The notes under the pieces: model-generated
Databases searched by the model: none
Seen by the model: the letters and a program-made list of their open reading frames with translations, nothing else
What the model was told of the DNA's origin: nothing
Shown: positions 1 to 8,324 of the stretch, piece by piece
How positions within the stretch are numbered: the stretch's first letter is position 1
How the letters are laid out: every line of letters begins with the position of its first letter
Origin: Pseudomonadota bacterium
GTDB taxonomy: Bacteria > Pseudomonadota > Gammaproteobacteria > Acidiferrobacterales > Acidiferrobacteraceae
Direction: 5' to 3'
DNA length: 55,707 nt
NCBI GenBank assembly: GCA_021841585.1
Contig: JAKBUS010000008.1
Coordinates: forward strand, 1 to 55,707
Made by a program: the position numbers and the translations under genes

Positions 1-120
1 GCCGGGCCTGACACCCAAGGCCCTCATGACCCCCTCCGGATCGGGCCACAGGGCCTGCCACCAGTCGGGATCAGGCATGACCGTGGCCGGGAAAAACGCC
101 GCTTGCTCTTTCGTATCCAT
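1..120 (-). CDS. SAM-dependent methyltransferase-like protein, N-terminal part (cut by window edge)
   Basis: Forty codons run from an ATG at 120 to the window edge. The peptide begins MDTKEQAAFFPATVMPDPDW and continues with a Trp/Pro-rich stretch (WPDPEGVMRALGVRPG). I associate this opening with small class I methyltransferases that sit beside SHOCT and ArsR genes; the SAM-binding motif itself lies outside the window. A good ribosome binding site (GGAAGGA) precedes the ATG. It is the last visible gene of a three-gene minus-strand operon after an ArsR repressor and a SHOCT membrane protein. The family assignment is by recall and cannot be confirmed from 40 residues. Confidence 0.6.
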   Translation of the reverse strand, partial: MDTKEQAAFFPATVMPDPDWWQALWPDPEGVMRALGVRPG

Positions 121-141
121 CCCTGTTCCTTCCGTACTGTA

Positions 142-387
142 CTATTCCATATCCTTGCGCATCTGCTGGTATTCCTCGCGGGTGATCTCGCCCCGGGCAT
201 AACGCCGATCCAGGGCTTCCCGGGGAGTTTCTCCCGCCCCGGGTGTTTTGTGCGAACCACCGCACATGGGGCCACCGCCCATGCCACCACGCATCACGAA
301 AACGATGAAAACCAACATCAGCACCAGAAACAACAAAGGAAAAATCATCATCCAGGGCGTCCAGCCCCACCCGCCATTGATCCACAT
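142..387 (-). CDS. SHOCT-domain small membrane protein
   Basis: An 81-residue protein with one hydrophobic helix at about residues 11-33, a Gly/Met-rich linker (GGMGGGPMCGG), and a C-terminal SHOCT domain at about residues 56-81 (EALDRRYARGEITREEYQQM). SHOCT is a short oligomerisation module found at the C-terminus of many small bacterial proteins; its exact role here is unknown. The start is supported by GGAGG eight bases upstream of the ATG. It lies between the ArsR gene and the methyltransferase-like gene with short gaps, so the three are probably cotranscribed. The Met/Cys/His-containing linker could bind metal, but that is speculation. Confidence 0.8.
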   Translation of the reverse strand: MWINGGWGWTPWMMIFPLLFLVLMLVFIVFVMRGGMGGGPMCGGSHKTPGAGETPREALDRRYARGEITREEYQQMRKDME

Positions 388-426
388 GAGTTGGCCCTCC
401 TTTCGGTCATGGAAACGCTTTCTTTG

Positions 427-753
427 CTAATACCTTCCGCTATCCTGAGTGCTGGCCAATGAGTCATGCGCGGCCACCCAAAGCTGCAACGATTGCAGGA
501 TCGCCAACAACTCCGGATCGGGGAGGCAATAGTAAATAAAGGCTCCCCGGCGCTCTGCGCGGACGAGGCCCGCCTCGCGCAAAATACGCAGATGAAAGGA
601 CACGTTGGTTTGGGGCAGATCGGTGGCATGAATGATGTCGGTCACCGGCCGACATTCCGTCCCCAATGCGCAGAGGATGCGCAGCCGGCTGGGCTCAGCC
701 AGGGCCTTGAAGACGGGTTCCAAGAGGGCGGCGGGACAGGATTTCCAATCCAT
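427..753 (-). CDS. ArsR/SmtB-family winged-helix repressor
   Basis: A 108-residue transcription factor of typical ArsR length. The winged helix spans about residues 15-80, with the recognition helix region LPQTNVSFHLRILREAGLV and a wing ending in AFIYYCLPD. Cysteines are at 6, 28, 34 and 76, but the classical arsenic motif ELCVCDL is absent, so the inducer cannot be named. It is the first gene of a minus-strand operon with a SHOCT protein and a methyltransferase-like gene. A promoter and a perfect palindrome sit directly upstream, which fits autoregulation. Confidence 0.88.
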   Translation of the reverse strand: MDWKSCPAALLEPVFKALAEPSRLRILCALGTECRPVTDIIHATDLPQTNVSFHLRILREAGLVRAERRGAFIYYCLPDPELLAILQSLQLWVAAHDSLASTQDSGRY

Positions 754-782
754 GGCGGTGACCCCCTTGATATAAACCGCGC

Positions 783-792
783 TACATATGTA
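783..792. promoter_or_regulatory. Candidate ArsR operator (perfect 10-bp palindrome)
   Basis: TACATATGTA is a perfect palindrome lying just downstream of the predicted transcription start of the ArsR operon (about 795 on the minus strand). That is a typical place for an autorepressor site. The palindrome is seen in the sequence; its role is inferred from position. Confidence 0.45.
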
Positions 793-801
793 TGTGTGCT
801 C

Positions 802-831
802 ATACTACGCGTGACCCATGGATTTTGTCAA
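802..831 (-). promoter_or_regulatory. Sigma-70 promoter of the ArsR operon
   Basis: On the minus strand a consensus -35 box TTGACA (826-831) is followed after 18 bases by TAGTAT (802-807). The arsR start codon lies about 40 bases downstream of the expected transcription start. Confidence 0.7.
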
Positions 832-857
832 CAGATTTCGATGGGTTGTTTTTATTG

Positions 858-1436
858 TCACGTATCGTTATCTCCTGGGCAAAGCACAGAGCGAAAGGTC
901 CGTGGATCGGCGCGGTTCTTTGCGTCAAGTTGACACCATACTACGTCCCGGGACTAAAGGCGGTAGGTTCGCCCCCTACCCAAGAGCAAGGGGCGAAATC
1001 CCGGATCGTGTCGTACTAGGCCCGTTGCTCATCCCGATAGGGCGGATCATTGTCCCGCTTGCGAAGGCGCTCACAAAGAGCACCTGCCACCGTCCAAGGG
1101 GATGCGAAAGGTCGTCGTCTAGGGTAGAGAACCTGCGTGATATTCCTGGGCTTCGTAAAATGCTGGGACTCGTCAAATTCTACGATACTATTTTGGGCTG
1201 GCAGAAAGGAATCGACCGGAGGTAGGTGTTTTGCCCGAATGAACTGCGTGAACCCCCGGTGCTTTTGTAACGCCTCGAAGGTGAGCGCCAAGCCCTCGTG
1301 CTCTTTGACGTCTTTGAAGGTCACGCAGACGGCAAGGGAAGCCTAGCGTCTCGTTAACAACGACATCCCCAAATAGCGACGTGAGCAGACGCTTGATGTT
1401 GTCTTTGCATTTAGGGCAACGCTCGTTGTGCCTCAA
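858..1436 (-). pseudogene. Degraded gene for a nuclease-like hypothetical protein
   Basis: Three reading frames together spell one protein. It starts at 1436 with RHNERCPKCKDNIKRLL, shifts frame near 1325 to VTFKDVKEHEGLALTF, runs through IVEFDESQHFT and DNDPPYRDEQRA, meets a TAG at 1016-1018 where Trp is expected, reads on as YDTIRDFAP, and shifts again near 950 to VVWCQLDAKNRADP before a TGA at 858. I recall an intact family of about 200 residues with this pattern (CPxCK, VEFDESQHFT, DNDPPYRDEQRAWYDT). The acidic and Gln residues suggest a restriction-endonuclease-like fold, but function is unproven. Two frameshifts and a stop make this a pseudogene. Confidence 0.65.
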
Positions 1437-1625
1437 ACTTGTGACTCGTGTAACCTCGGTCGCTTTTTAAGGCTTGAGGCGTGCAAAATGTCCCGGGGTG
1501 TTTTGGGGTGACCGAGGGAACGGTGTCTGTTGGAACTTGAGACAGTCCCGATGTAGGAAAGGCCGGCAATCCTCTGATATCGCGGGACGTTTTTACACTT
1601 TTCACAATAAAGAAGGGCCGACCTT

Positions 1626-2004
1626 ATGCATCGTATTCTATTCGAAATTATTGCCATTGCGAAGCATCTCCACGCCATGCGCAACGATTCTAAGATGTAT
1701 CGCCCTAAGCCGTGCCCGGATTGCGGCTTTGGTAAGCCCTGGGGGCACCGTTGTGACTTTTGCAAGGCGGATGGCGTTGCGGGGATTGCCGGGACACCCG
1801 TTCACGGCGGCCGCTGTGCATTGCGCCACGACGCTGGTTCAACTGGTCGTCAGGGCGCGGTGCTGTTGTGGGTGGCTCTCGGGGCGTTCGCACAAGCCGC
1901 AGGGCCTATGGCCGATGTCCTTGCAGGGGGCGGGGCCACCTGCAAGGACCCTACGCCTCCCGTAGATTACGCGGCCTCGCTTCCGTGACGCGCAGCGTTC
2001 GTTG
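1626..2004 (+). pseudogene. Decayed transposase remnant with a zinc-finger N-terminus
   Basis: The peptide from 1626 contains YRPKPCPDCGFGKPWGHRC, a zinc-ribbon opening like that of a transposase family with N-terminal CPxCG fingers. Continuity then moves to another frame, where CIAPRRWFNWS resembles the following conserved block of that family, and later to a third frame. No intact catalytic region is visible and several frameshifts are needed. The family is recognised by memory of the block order, so identity is moderate, but that this is a relic and not a functional gene is clear. Confidence 0.45.
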
Positions 2005-2192
2005 ATCCTTGCTACGGGCACAAGGGAATATAACCGCAGCTCCCTGCGTCTCTTTGCATTGGATCACCCTTGTGAGCAAGACGTCGATCCGAGCGTGGCG
2101 ACGCCCACAAAGAAGGCGGTCAAGCCAACTTTGTCATCGGTCAGCGGGGCGGGGCCCTGGACATTACGGATCCTCATTAAGGGTATACGGTA

Positions 2193-4031
2193 ATGGAAAA
2201 GGTCGGTGTGCGGTTGTTGTGGGTTAGCCTCTTGGTAATGCTCGGTCCGGTGGGATTAGCTCAGGCGCGCCTGTTGTCACCGGATCAGGCGTTTGGCTTT
2301 ACCGCCGTGCTGGCGCCGCATCACCGTATCGATGTCCGCTGGCGGGTGGCGCCGGGGTATCACCTCTATCGCCGCCACGTGCATGTGAAGATTGGCCCGG
2401 CGCCGGTGACTTTGGGATCTTATCAGCTGCCGCGGGGACAACGGCTCGTACTCCCAGGACTGGGGAGCATACCGGTCTATTTTCAGTCCGTTGCCTTGAC
2501 CCTACCCTACCATCTGCAAGGCGCCCTACCGGCAGTGCTCGTCGTGACCAGTCGCTATCAGGGCTGCGCCAACACTGGGATCTGTTATCCGCCGATCACC
2601 ACGACGGTGGCGCTGCGGCGGCCTGTGGGGCCGTCGACGGGCAGGGCCGCGCCCGCGGCGGCCTTAAAGCCGCCCGCAGTCGTAGCGGCAGCCCCCGCGC
2701 CGCGACCCGCTAAGGTGGTTACGAACCACGGATTCTACACCACCGTCTTGCAGGGCAATATCTGGCTGACCCTGGGATTATTTTTTGCGCTAGGTATTGG
2801 GCTGACCTTCACACCGTGTGTCTTTCCGATGATTCCGATCCTGTCGGCGCTGATCGTTGGCCAAGGCGACGGTGGCGATAATTCCCGACAGGCCCGCGGC
2901 CGCGCCTTTCGGTTGTCGCTCGCGTATATCAGCGGTATGGCCCTCACCTATACGGGGGCCGGGATCCTGGCGGCCTTGAGTGGCGCCTATCTGGCGGCGT
3001 TCTTCCAGAATCCGTGGGTGTTAGGACTTTTTAGCGGCGTGTTCGTGCTGCTGTCGTTGTCGATGTTTGGTTTCTACGACCTGCAGTTTCCCGCGGTCAT
3101 CCGCGACCGGTTTCTCGCCGTCGGCCGCGGCGGGCACCTGGTCGGCAGTTTCGTCATGGGGGCTTTGGCGGTGCTGATTGTGAGCCCCTGCATTGCGGCG
3201 CCATTGGCCGGCGCGCTTTTGTATATCTCCCAGACCGGTAACGTCGTCTTGGGGGGCAGTGCGCTGCTCGCGCTAAGCCTGGGCATGGGGTTGCCGCTCT
3301 TGATTATCGGCACGTCGGCCGGGCACCTGCTGCCACGCGCCGGGCGTTGGATGGATACCGTCAAGGCGGTCTTTGGGGTCTTGCTCCTCGGGGTCGCCAT
3401 TTTGCTCCTCTCGCGCATCATCCCTGGACCGGCGACGCTCGCCTTGTGGGCGCTGTTAGCGTTGGTGGTGGCGGTGTACATCGGCGCCTTTGATTCGGTG
3501 GCGCCGGGGGTGTCGGGATGGCGACGACTGGGGAAGGGTGTGGGGCTCGCGTTGTTTGCCTATGGGCTGGCGCTGGGATCCGGGGCGCTCCGGGGGGGCA
3601 GTAACGTCCTGGCGCCCTGGCCGTCCTCACCGCCTGCGATGGCCTATCCCTCCCGCCACCCCCCCGCGCCGGCATCGGCCTTTCGCACGGTGACCAACTG
3701 GTCGCAATTCCAGGCGGCGTTGACAGCCGCCCACGGCCGACCGGTGCTGGTGGATTTCTGGGCCACCTGGTGTCTCGATTGCAAGGCCATGGATGCTGTT
3801 ACCTTCGCCAATCCGCATGTACAGAAAATGCTGGCGACCATGGCGCTGATCCGTGTCGATGTCACGAAAAATGACGCCGCCACGCATGCGGTCTTACACA
3901 AGTTTGGCCTCTTTGGCCCGCCCGCCATCCTGCTCTTCAATGCCGCGGGCCATCAGGTGGGGCGCTATCCGGGATACGAGGGACCGACAACCTTGCGGCG
4001 GCGGTTACAACGGGTGGACGGTGCGACATAG
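2193..4031 (+). CDS. dsbD: Thiol:disulfide interchange protein DsbD
   Basis: A 612-residue DsbD with all three modules. A signal peptide (1-25) leads into the periplasmic alpha domain with the Cys125/Cys131 pair (GCANTGICYPP). A Pro/Ala-rich linker (about 144-173) leads to eight or so membrane helices (about 185-465) with the redox cysteines in TPCVFPM (Cys209) and VSPCIAAP (Cys333). The C-terminal thioredoxin-like gamma domain carries WCLDC (Cys527/Cys530). It passes electrons from cytoplasmic thioredoxin to periplasmic thiol proteins. The downstream DsbC/DsbG-like protein is a natural client. The start is the first ATG, shortly after a TAAGGG element. Confidence 0.96.
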   Translation: MEKVGVRLLWVSLLVMLGPVGLAQARLLSPDQAFGFTAVLAPHHRIDVRWRVAPGYHLYRRHVHVKIGPAPVTLGSYQLPRGQRLVLPGLGSIPVYFQSVALTLPYHLQGALPAVLVVTSRYQGCANTGICYPPITTTVALRRPVGPSTGRAAPAAALKPPAVVAAAPAPRPAKVVTNHGFYTTVLQGNIWLTLGLFFALGIGLTFTPCVFPMIPILSALIVGQGDGGDNSRQARGRAFRLSLAYISGMALTYTGAGILAALSGAYLAAFFQNPWVLGLFSGVFVLLSLSMFGFYDLQFPAVIRDRFLAVGRGGHLVGSFVMGALAVLIVSPCIAAPLAGALLYISQTGNVVLGGSALLALSLGMGLPLLIIGTSAGHLLPRAGRWMDTVKAVFGVLLLGVAILLLSRIIPGPATLALWALLALVVAVYIGAFDSVAPGVSGWRRLGKGVGLALFAYGLALGSGALRGGSNVLAPWPSSPPAMAYPSRHPPAPASAFRTVTNWSQFQAALTAAHGRPVLVDFWATWCLDCKAMDAVTFANPHVQKMLATMALIRVDVTKNDAATHAVLHKFGLFGPPAILLFNAAGHQVGRYPGYEGPTTLRRRLQRVDGAT

Positions 4032-4163
4032 AGAGCTGGTTGGAAGTTCCCGATTGGTGCGTGTTCGACGGTGATTTGTCCACAGGGAGGATCGGCGGTG
4101 CCGGGCATATGCCGCTATTTCGCGGGTCAGTGGTAGATCCATCACGCTATAGAGGGAGGGAGC

Positions 4164-4766
4164 ATGAAAAATAATCGTTATCCTGTCTTGTCGTATTATG
4201 CGATGGTGAGGCTCTTTTTGGCCGTAGGCCTCGTATTGAGTTCGGGACTTGCGTACGCGGCGACTCGACCACCACGCCTGGCGCCCAAGGCTCTCTATTC
4301 ACAACTGGCCCATGCGGCCTGGTTCGCTAATGGCCATGGTTCAAAGATTATCTATGAATTTTTCGACCCCAATTGCCCCTATTGTAACCTTCTTTACCAT
4401 ATACTCCTGCCGCGGATAGTACCCAATCACCTGACTGTTCGCGAAGTGCCCGTCGGCTACCTCACACCGACCAGCATGGGGAAAGCGGCGGCGCTGTTGG
4501 AGGCAAAAAATCGCCTCCGGGCCTACATCTACAATGAAACCCATTATTCGTTTATGACCGGCGGAGGTCTAGCGCCGGTTGCGCCAAATGCGCGCACGCG
4601 TCGTGAAATAGGCAACAACCTTAAGCTTGTGGAGGCGGCCATTGGGTACCCCATTGTTCCGGTACTGGTATACCAGAACAATAATGGCAAGATCGTGGTT
4701 ATGAATGCCGGCGTACCGACGGCGATAGAGTTGGCAAAAATATTTCCCACAATTAAAAGCCAATAA
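4164..4766 (+). CDS. Periplasmic DsbC/DsbG-like thiol:disulfide oxidoreductase
   Basis: A 200-residue secreted thioredoxin-fold protein. A signal peptide covers about residues 1-32 (AYA cleavage site). The active site is FFDPNCPYCN (Cys71/Cys74), and the cis-proline loop is GYPIVPVLVY (Pro166). It is similar in length to DsbG/DsbC but lacks a clear N-terminal dimerisation domain, so isomerase versus oxidase function is uncertain. GAGGGAGGG just before the ATG is a strong ribosome binding site. It follows dsbD by 132 bp on the same strand and probably receives electrons from DsbD. Codon use looks less GC-rich than its neighbours, and it lies next to mobile-element relics, which hints at separate acquisition. 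Confidence 0.85.
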   Translation: MKNNRYPVLSYYAMVRLFLAVGLVLSSGLAYAATRPPRLAPKALYSQLAHAAWFANGHGSKIIYEFFDPNCPYCNLLYHILLPRIVPNHLTVREVPVGYLTPTSMGKAAALLEAKNRLRAYIYNETHYSFMTGGGLAPVAPNARTRREIGNNLKLVEAAIGYPIVPVLVYQNNNGKIVVMNAGVPTAIELAKIFPTIKSQ

Positions 4767-4767
4767 C

Positions 4768-4983
4768 CTAGCGAGTCCTTTAGACTGGATCCAGGGCAGG
4801 ATCAGGAAACGGGCGTTGTTGACCACAAGTGGCAGGTTCTTCTGGCGCTCGGGCTCTCATTGCCGGCCGAATGGCCGGTGCCACCAGATGAAGCGATCAC
4901 GCCCGGCGAGCTTCCAGGCGCTCGCCCCAAAGCTCAAGAGCGCGACTCACCGCTCGCCGACAAAAACATTGTAGCGCATCTGG
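4768..4983 (-). pseudogene. DUF4338 (DruA-like) gene fragment with two in-frame stops
   Basis: One continuous minus-strand frame reads QMRYNVFVGER, a TGA, VALLSFGASAWKLAGRDRF, then a second TGA after PFGRQ, then EPERQKNLPLVVNNARF and LILPWIQSKGLA. This matches the central block of DUF4338, the domain of DruA in Druantia-type defence and of related mobile-element proteins. Both stops sit where Trp (TGG) would fit. The start and the C-terminal half are missing; the fragment ends against the 3' end of the DsbG-like gene and abuts the IS66 relic at 4984. Confidence 0.65.
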
Positions 4984-5621
4984 CTACCCGCCAAGCGGTG
5001 TGTAGCCCAGATAACGGTAACGGGGTAGTGCGGTGATGGGGCCAGGTACGCCCGCGCAGGAGCAGATCTTGCGATAACGCCGCCTGTGGATGACGCGTCG
5101 ATGGGCTTTTACTGTGATCTCCAGCACCTCGCTGTCTTCGGTGCCGGGGAAGTCGGTGGTGTCCAACCCACGGCGCGGGCACCGGGGTGAGTCGATTCCG
5201 ATCGTTTCCTCGTGCGCGGGTAAATGGGCTTGTAGGGTACGCCCGTGGCCGCGCGTGCCCGGTTGCCGACCCCGTGATCGGGGCGCTGGCCCATCCGGCG
5301 TGAGCCCCTTATGGTCCTGCGCGGAATTCTCGGACTTACGACCAAACACGCGCTTTTGTGGATAACCCCCGTGTTGTGGGGGCAGATCACGAGTCCTCGC
5401 CTGTGCGATCTTAAGCTCGCTCTGTAATGCCGTCTCGCGCAGGGCCGCTTGGGCCATGGCTTGTTGGTGCGCCGTCTTCCAGTTCCCCTGGACGCCAAGG
5501 CGCGGGCGTTTCACACGAGTTGGATATACTCTTGTTGGGTCAGCGTCACCCATTGCTGCGCAAATGGCGTGAGTTTCCTATCCGCGGGAGCGGGCTCTTT
5601 CTCGTGCGGCACAGTATCCAT
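4984..5621 (-). pseudogene. IS66-family transposase (TnpC) N-terminal remnant
   Basis: A start at 5621 gives MDTVPHEKEPAPADRKLTPF and then LTQQEYIQLV, after which a TGA and a frame change near 5520 lead into a 570-base frame ending at 4984. That frame has the IS66 N-terminal landmarks: a coiled coil (QAALRETALQSELKIAQ), the block VFGRKSENS, a basic RGRQPGTRGHGR stretch, and SEVLEITVKAHRRVIHRRRY. The whole DDE catalytic domain is absent, and the sequence switches to a DUF4338 fragment at 4984. No terminal inverted repeats or target duplication could be defined. Confidence 0.8.
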
Positions 5622-5745
5622 GCGCCAGACTGCAGCCTATACAGCCGTTTGTGTGCAGTGATCCTTGCGATACCTTGGGGGCCTACGGGTTTACCGAATG
5701 CGTACTTCTGCTTGCTAGGGGTATGCGCTAAGTCGTTGTTTTATG

Positions 5746-5822
5746 TGGTGGCTATGGGTGGACTCGAACCACCGACCTCAGCATTATGAGTGCCGCGCTC
5801 TAACCAGCTGAGCTACATAGCC
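5746..5822 (-). tRNA. tRNA-Met (anticodon CAT, elongator type)
   Basis: The minus strand folds as a 77-nt tRNA: acceptor GGCTATG paired with CATAGCC, D arm with AGCTCAGCTGGTTAGAGC, anticodon loop ACTCATAATG with CAT, T loop GGTTCGAGTCC, and an encoded CCA. The first base pair is a normal G-C, unlike initiator tRNA, and the sequence closely resembles E. coli elongator tRNA-Met. Confidence 0.96.
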
Positions 5823-5840
5823 GTGTCTTGAAGGTTGGGC

Positions 5841-5869
5841 ATTTTGGAGGCGGACTTAAATGATGTCAA
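5841..5869 (-). promoter_or_regulatory. Promoter of tRNA-Met
   Basis: Minus-strand TTGACA (5864-5869), a 17-base spacer, then CAAAAT (5841-5846). The expected start is about 12 bases before the mature tRNA 5' end, leaving a very short leader for RNase P. Confidence 0.75.
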
Positions 5870-5910
5870 GAAAACCCGCCGCGCCGGACGCCCCCCCGAG
5901 CCATGTTCCA

Positions 5911-7008
5911 TTAACGGCTCACGTTGAACCGGAAATGCACGACGTCGCCGTCATGCATCGCGTAATCGCGACCCTCCAATCTGAGCTTCCCGGCCTCGCG
6001 CGCCCCATGCTCGCCCCGTAACCGCACATAATCCTCGTAGCCTATGACCTCGGCGCGGATGAAGCCCTGCTCGAAGTCGGTGTGGATGACCCCCGCGGCC
6101 TGGGGGGCGAGGCTCCCTTGGCGTATCGTCCAGGCGCGAACCTCCTGGGGACCGGCGGTAAAGAAGGTCTCGAGGCCCAAGAGCGCGAAGGCCGCCCGCA
6201 CGAGACGGTTAAGACCTGGCTCGTCTAGGCCGATCTCGGCCAGAAACGCCGGACGGTCTTCGTCGGCGAGCGCCACCAGCTCGGCCTCGAAGGCCGCACA
6301 GATGGCGAGCGCCTGGGCGCCCTCATCGCGGGCCCGGGAGGCGACCCGTTCCCACAACGGGTTCTTGATAAAACCGCCCTCCTTTACGTTCCCGACGTAG
6401 AGCACGGGCTTGGCCGTCAACAACGAGAACCCGCGGATCGTCAGCCGCTCGTCGTCGGTCAAAGGCAGCGCCCGGACCATGCCGCCCTCGTTCAAATGTT
6501 CGCGGATTCGCGTGAGCAGCTCACGGCGCTTGATGTCCTCCTTGTTGCCGACGCGCGCGCCTTTGCTTTCGCGGGCAAGCGCGCGGTCGACGCTCTCGAG
6601 ATCGGCCAGTGCGAGTTCGGTATGGATCACGTCGATATCGGCCAACGGGTCGACACGGCCGGCCACGTGGACCACGTTCTCATCCTCGAAGCAACGCACG
6701 ACCTCGATGATGGCATCGGTCTCGCGAATATGCGAAAGAAACTTGTTGCCAAGCCCCTCGCCCTGCGCGGCGCCCGCCACAAGCCCGGCGATGTCCACGA
6801 ACTCCATGACCGCGGGCACGATGCGTTCGGGCTTCGCGATCTGAGCCAAGGCCTTGAGCCGGGGATCCGGGATCGCCACCACGCCCACGTTCGGCTCTAT
6901 GGTGCAAAAGGGGTAGTTTTCCGCGGGGATGGCCGCCGCCGTCAACGCATTGAAGAGTGTCGATTTGCCGACATTGGGGAGGCCCACGATACCGCACTTA
7001 AGCCCCAT
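5911..7008 (-). CDS. ychF: Redox-regulated ATPase YchF (Obg family)
   Basis: A 365-residue P-loop protein of normal YchF length. The G1 motif is GLPNVGKST at about residues 8-16, the TGS-like C-terminal domain includes EVRAWTIRQGSLAPQAAGVI, and the C-terminus ends DVVHFRFNV, a typical YchF tail. YchF prefers ATP over GTP and associates with the ribosome. The ATG overlaps the end of pth by 11 bases, the standard gammaproteobacterial pth-ychF arrangement, so translation is probably coupled. Confidence 0.97.
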   Translation of the reverse strand: MGLKCGIVGLPNVGKSTLFNALTAAAIPAENYPFCTIEPNVGVVAIPDPRLKALAQIAKPERIVPAVMEFVDIAGLVAGAAQGEGLGNKFLSHIRETDAIIEVVRCFEDENVVHVAGRVDPLADIDVIHTELALADLESVDRALARESKGARVGNKEDIKRRELLTRIREHLNEGGMVRALPLTDDERLTIRGFSLLTAKPVLYVGNVKEGGFIKNPLWERVASRARDEGAQALAICAAFEAELVALADEDRPAFLAEIGLDEPGLNRLVRAAFALLGLETFFTAGPQEVRAWTIRQGSLAPQAAGVIHTDFEQGFIRAEVIGYEDYVRLRGEHGAREAGKLRLEGRDYAMHDGDVVHFRFNVSR

Positions 7009-7597
7009 GGGTCGTCTCTCCGTCTGTCGTATGCAAAAGATTCATGGCCCGCTGCGTATCCCCCTGCGCGATCAGGGGCAGGACATCGAGCCCCCGCGCG
7101 AGGCTCGCGCCTATGGCCTCGAATTCCGCCCGGGATGGGCGTCCAAGCACATGGGGGATAAGGTCGCGCCGCGGGGGCGGACGGCCGATGCCGATCCGCA
7201 GCCGCCAGAAATCCGCGCCGATACGGGCGATGATGTCGGTCAAGCCATTATGGCCGCCCGCGCCGCCGCCCTTCTTCAGACGCGCGATTCCGGGTGCGAG
7301 ATCAAGCTCGTCATGCGCGACCAGCACCTGCGCCGGCGCCAAACGGTAATATCGACACACGGCACCGACCGTCGTCCCGCTCTCGTTCATGAAGGTCATA
7401 GGCTTGATAAGCCACAGATCCACCCCGCCGACCCGCGCCCGACATGCGGATGCCGACAGCTTGCCCTCGTGCCGCCACGAGGCTTGCGCATCCCGCGCCA
7501 CCTGGTCGACGAACCAGAACCCGGCATTATGCCGGGTGTCATCGTACTCTGGTCCCGGATTCCCGAGCCCCACCAGGGCTGCCAGGGGCTCTCCCAA
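6998..7597 (-). CDS. pth: Peptidyl-tRNA hydrolase
   Basis: Pth frees peptides from peptidyl-tRNAs dropped by ribosomes. The core begins LAALVGLGNPGPEYDDTRHN, with the catalytic His in TRHNAGFWFVD, followed by KPMTFMNESG, HDELDL and GGGAGGHNGL, all hallmarks. I place the start at a TTG at 7597, giving 199 residues, because AAGGGA lies six bases upstream and because this start begins one base after the rplY stop codon. A longer reading frame extends into rplY and would add about 30 residues of Arg/Pro-rich sequence that no Pth carries. Downstream it overlaps ychF. Confidence 0.95.
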   Translation of the reverse strand: MGEPLAALVGLGNPGPEYDDTRHNAGFWFVDQVARDAQASWRHEGKLSASACRARVGGVDLWLIKPMTFMNESGTTVGAVCRYYRLAPAQVLVAHDELDLAPGIARLKKGGGAGGHNGLTDIIARIGADFWRLRIGIGRPPPRRDLIPHVLGRPSRAEFEAIGASLARGLDVLPLIAQGDTQRAMNLLHTTDGETTHGA

Positions 7598-7598
7598 A

Positions 7599-8261
7599 CT
7601 ACTTCCCTTCGGCCTTGGGGGCCTGGGCCTCTGCGGCCGGCGTCGCGACCTGGGCCTCTGGGGCCGCCTCAGCCTCGGCCACCTCACGCACCACGGTTAT
7701 GGTGACGATCGCCAGATCGTTACCATGCGCGAGATCCGTCAGGGTCACGCCCTCGGGCACCGTAAGGTTGCTCAGGTGGATGGACTCGCCAACACGCAGG
7801 TTACCGACATCGACCGTCAGGAACTCCGGCAGCTGGCTCGGCAGGCAGGACACGTCCACCTCGGTCATGAGATGCGCAACGAGGCCGCCCTGGAGCTTCA
7901 CGCCGGGGGCCGTCTCCTGATTGATGAAATGCAGCGGTACCGGCAAATGCAGGCGCTCGGTGGCGCTCACCCGCTGCAGGTCCACATGCGCCACCCGCGG
8001 CTTGTAGGGATGCATGTGCAGGTCACGCAGGATCGCCTGATCGATGATCTTGCCGTCGACCTTGATCGACAGGATCGATGTGAAAAACGCCTCGTGGCGG
8101 GTCTGATGCCACAGCGGGTCATGCTCGAAGGACAGCATGACGGGGTCCTTGCCCGCCCCGTAGAGGATCCCCGGTACCTTGCCGGCGCGGCGCAGGCGGC
8201 GGCTCGCACCCGTACCCTTTGCGCTGCGCGTCTCGGCGTTCAGCTCGAATTTTCCACTCAT
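7599..8261 (-). CDS. rplY: 50S ribosomal protein L25/general stress protein Ctc
   Basis: A 220-residue two-domain L25 of the Ctc type. The N-terminal 5S-rRNA-binding domain (about 1-95) opens MSGKFELNAETRSAKGTGAS with RLRRAGKVPGILYG. The C-terminal TL5-like domain (about 96-185) is followed by a low-complexity Ala/Glu/Pro tail. ATG 8261 is chosen because GAGGAA lies seven bases upstream; a GTG two codons earlier sits too close to that site. It lies between prs and pth in the conserved order. Confidence 0.96.
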   Translation of the reverse strand: MSGKFELNAETRSAKGTGASRRLRRAGKVPGILYGAGKDPVMLSFEHDPLWHQTRHEAFFTSILSIKVDGKIIDQAILRDLHMHPYKPRVAHVDLQRVSATERLHLPVPLHFINQETAPGVKLQGGLVAHLMTEVDVSCLPSQLPEFLTVDVGNLRVGESIHLSNLTVPEGVTLTDLAHGNDLAIVTITVVREVAEAEAAPEAQVATPAAEAQAPKAEGK

Positions 8262-8324
8262 GACCACTTCCTCGATAAGGGGGCCCCGCGACCAGGGCCC
8301 GCCGACGTCCCGCGGCCGGACTGA

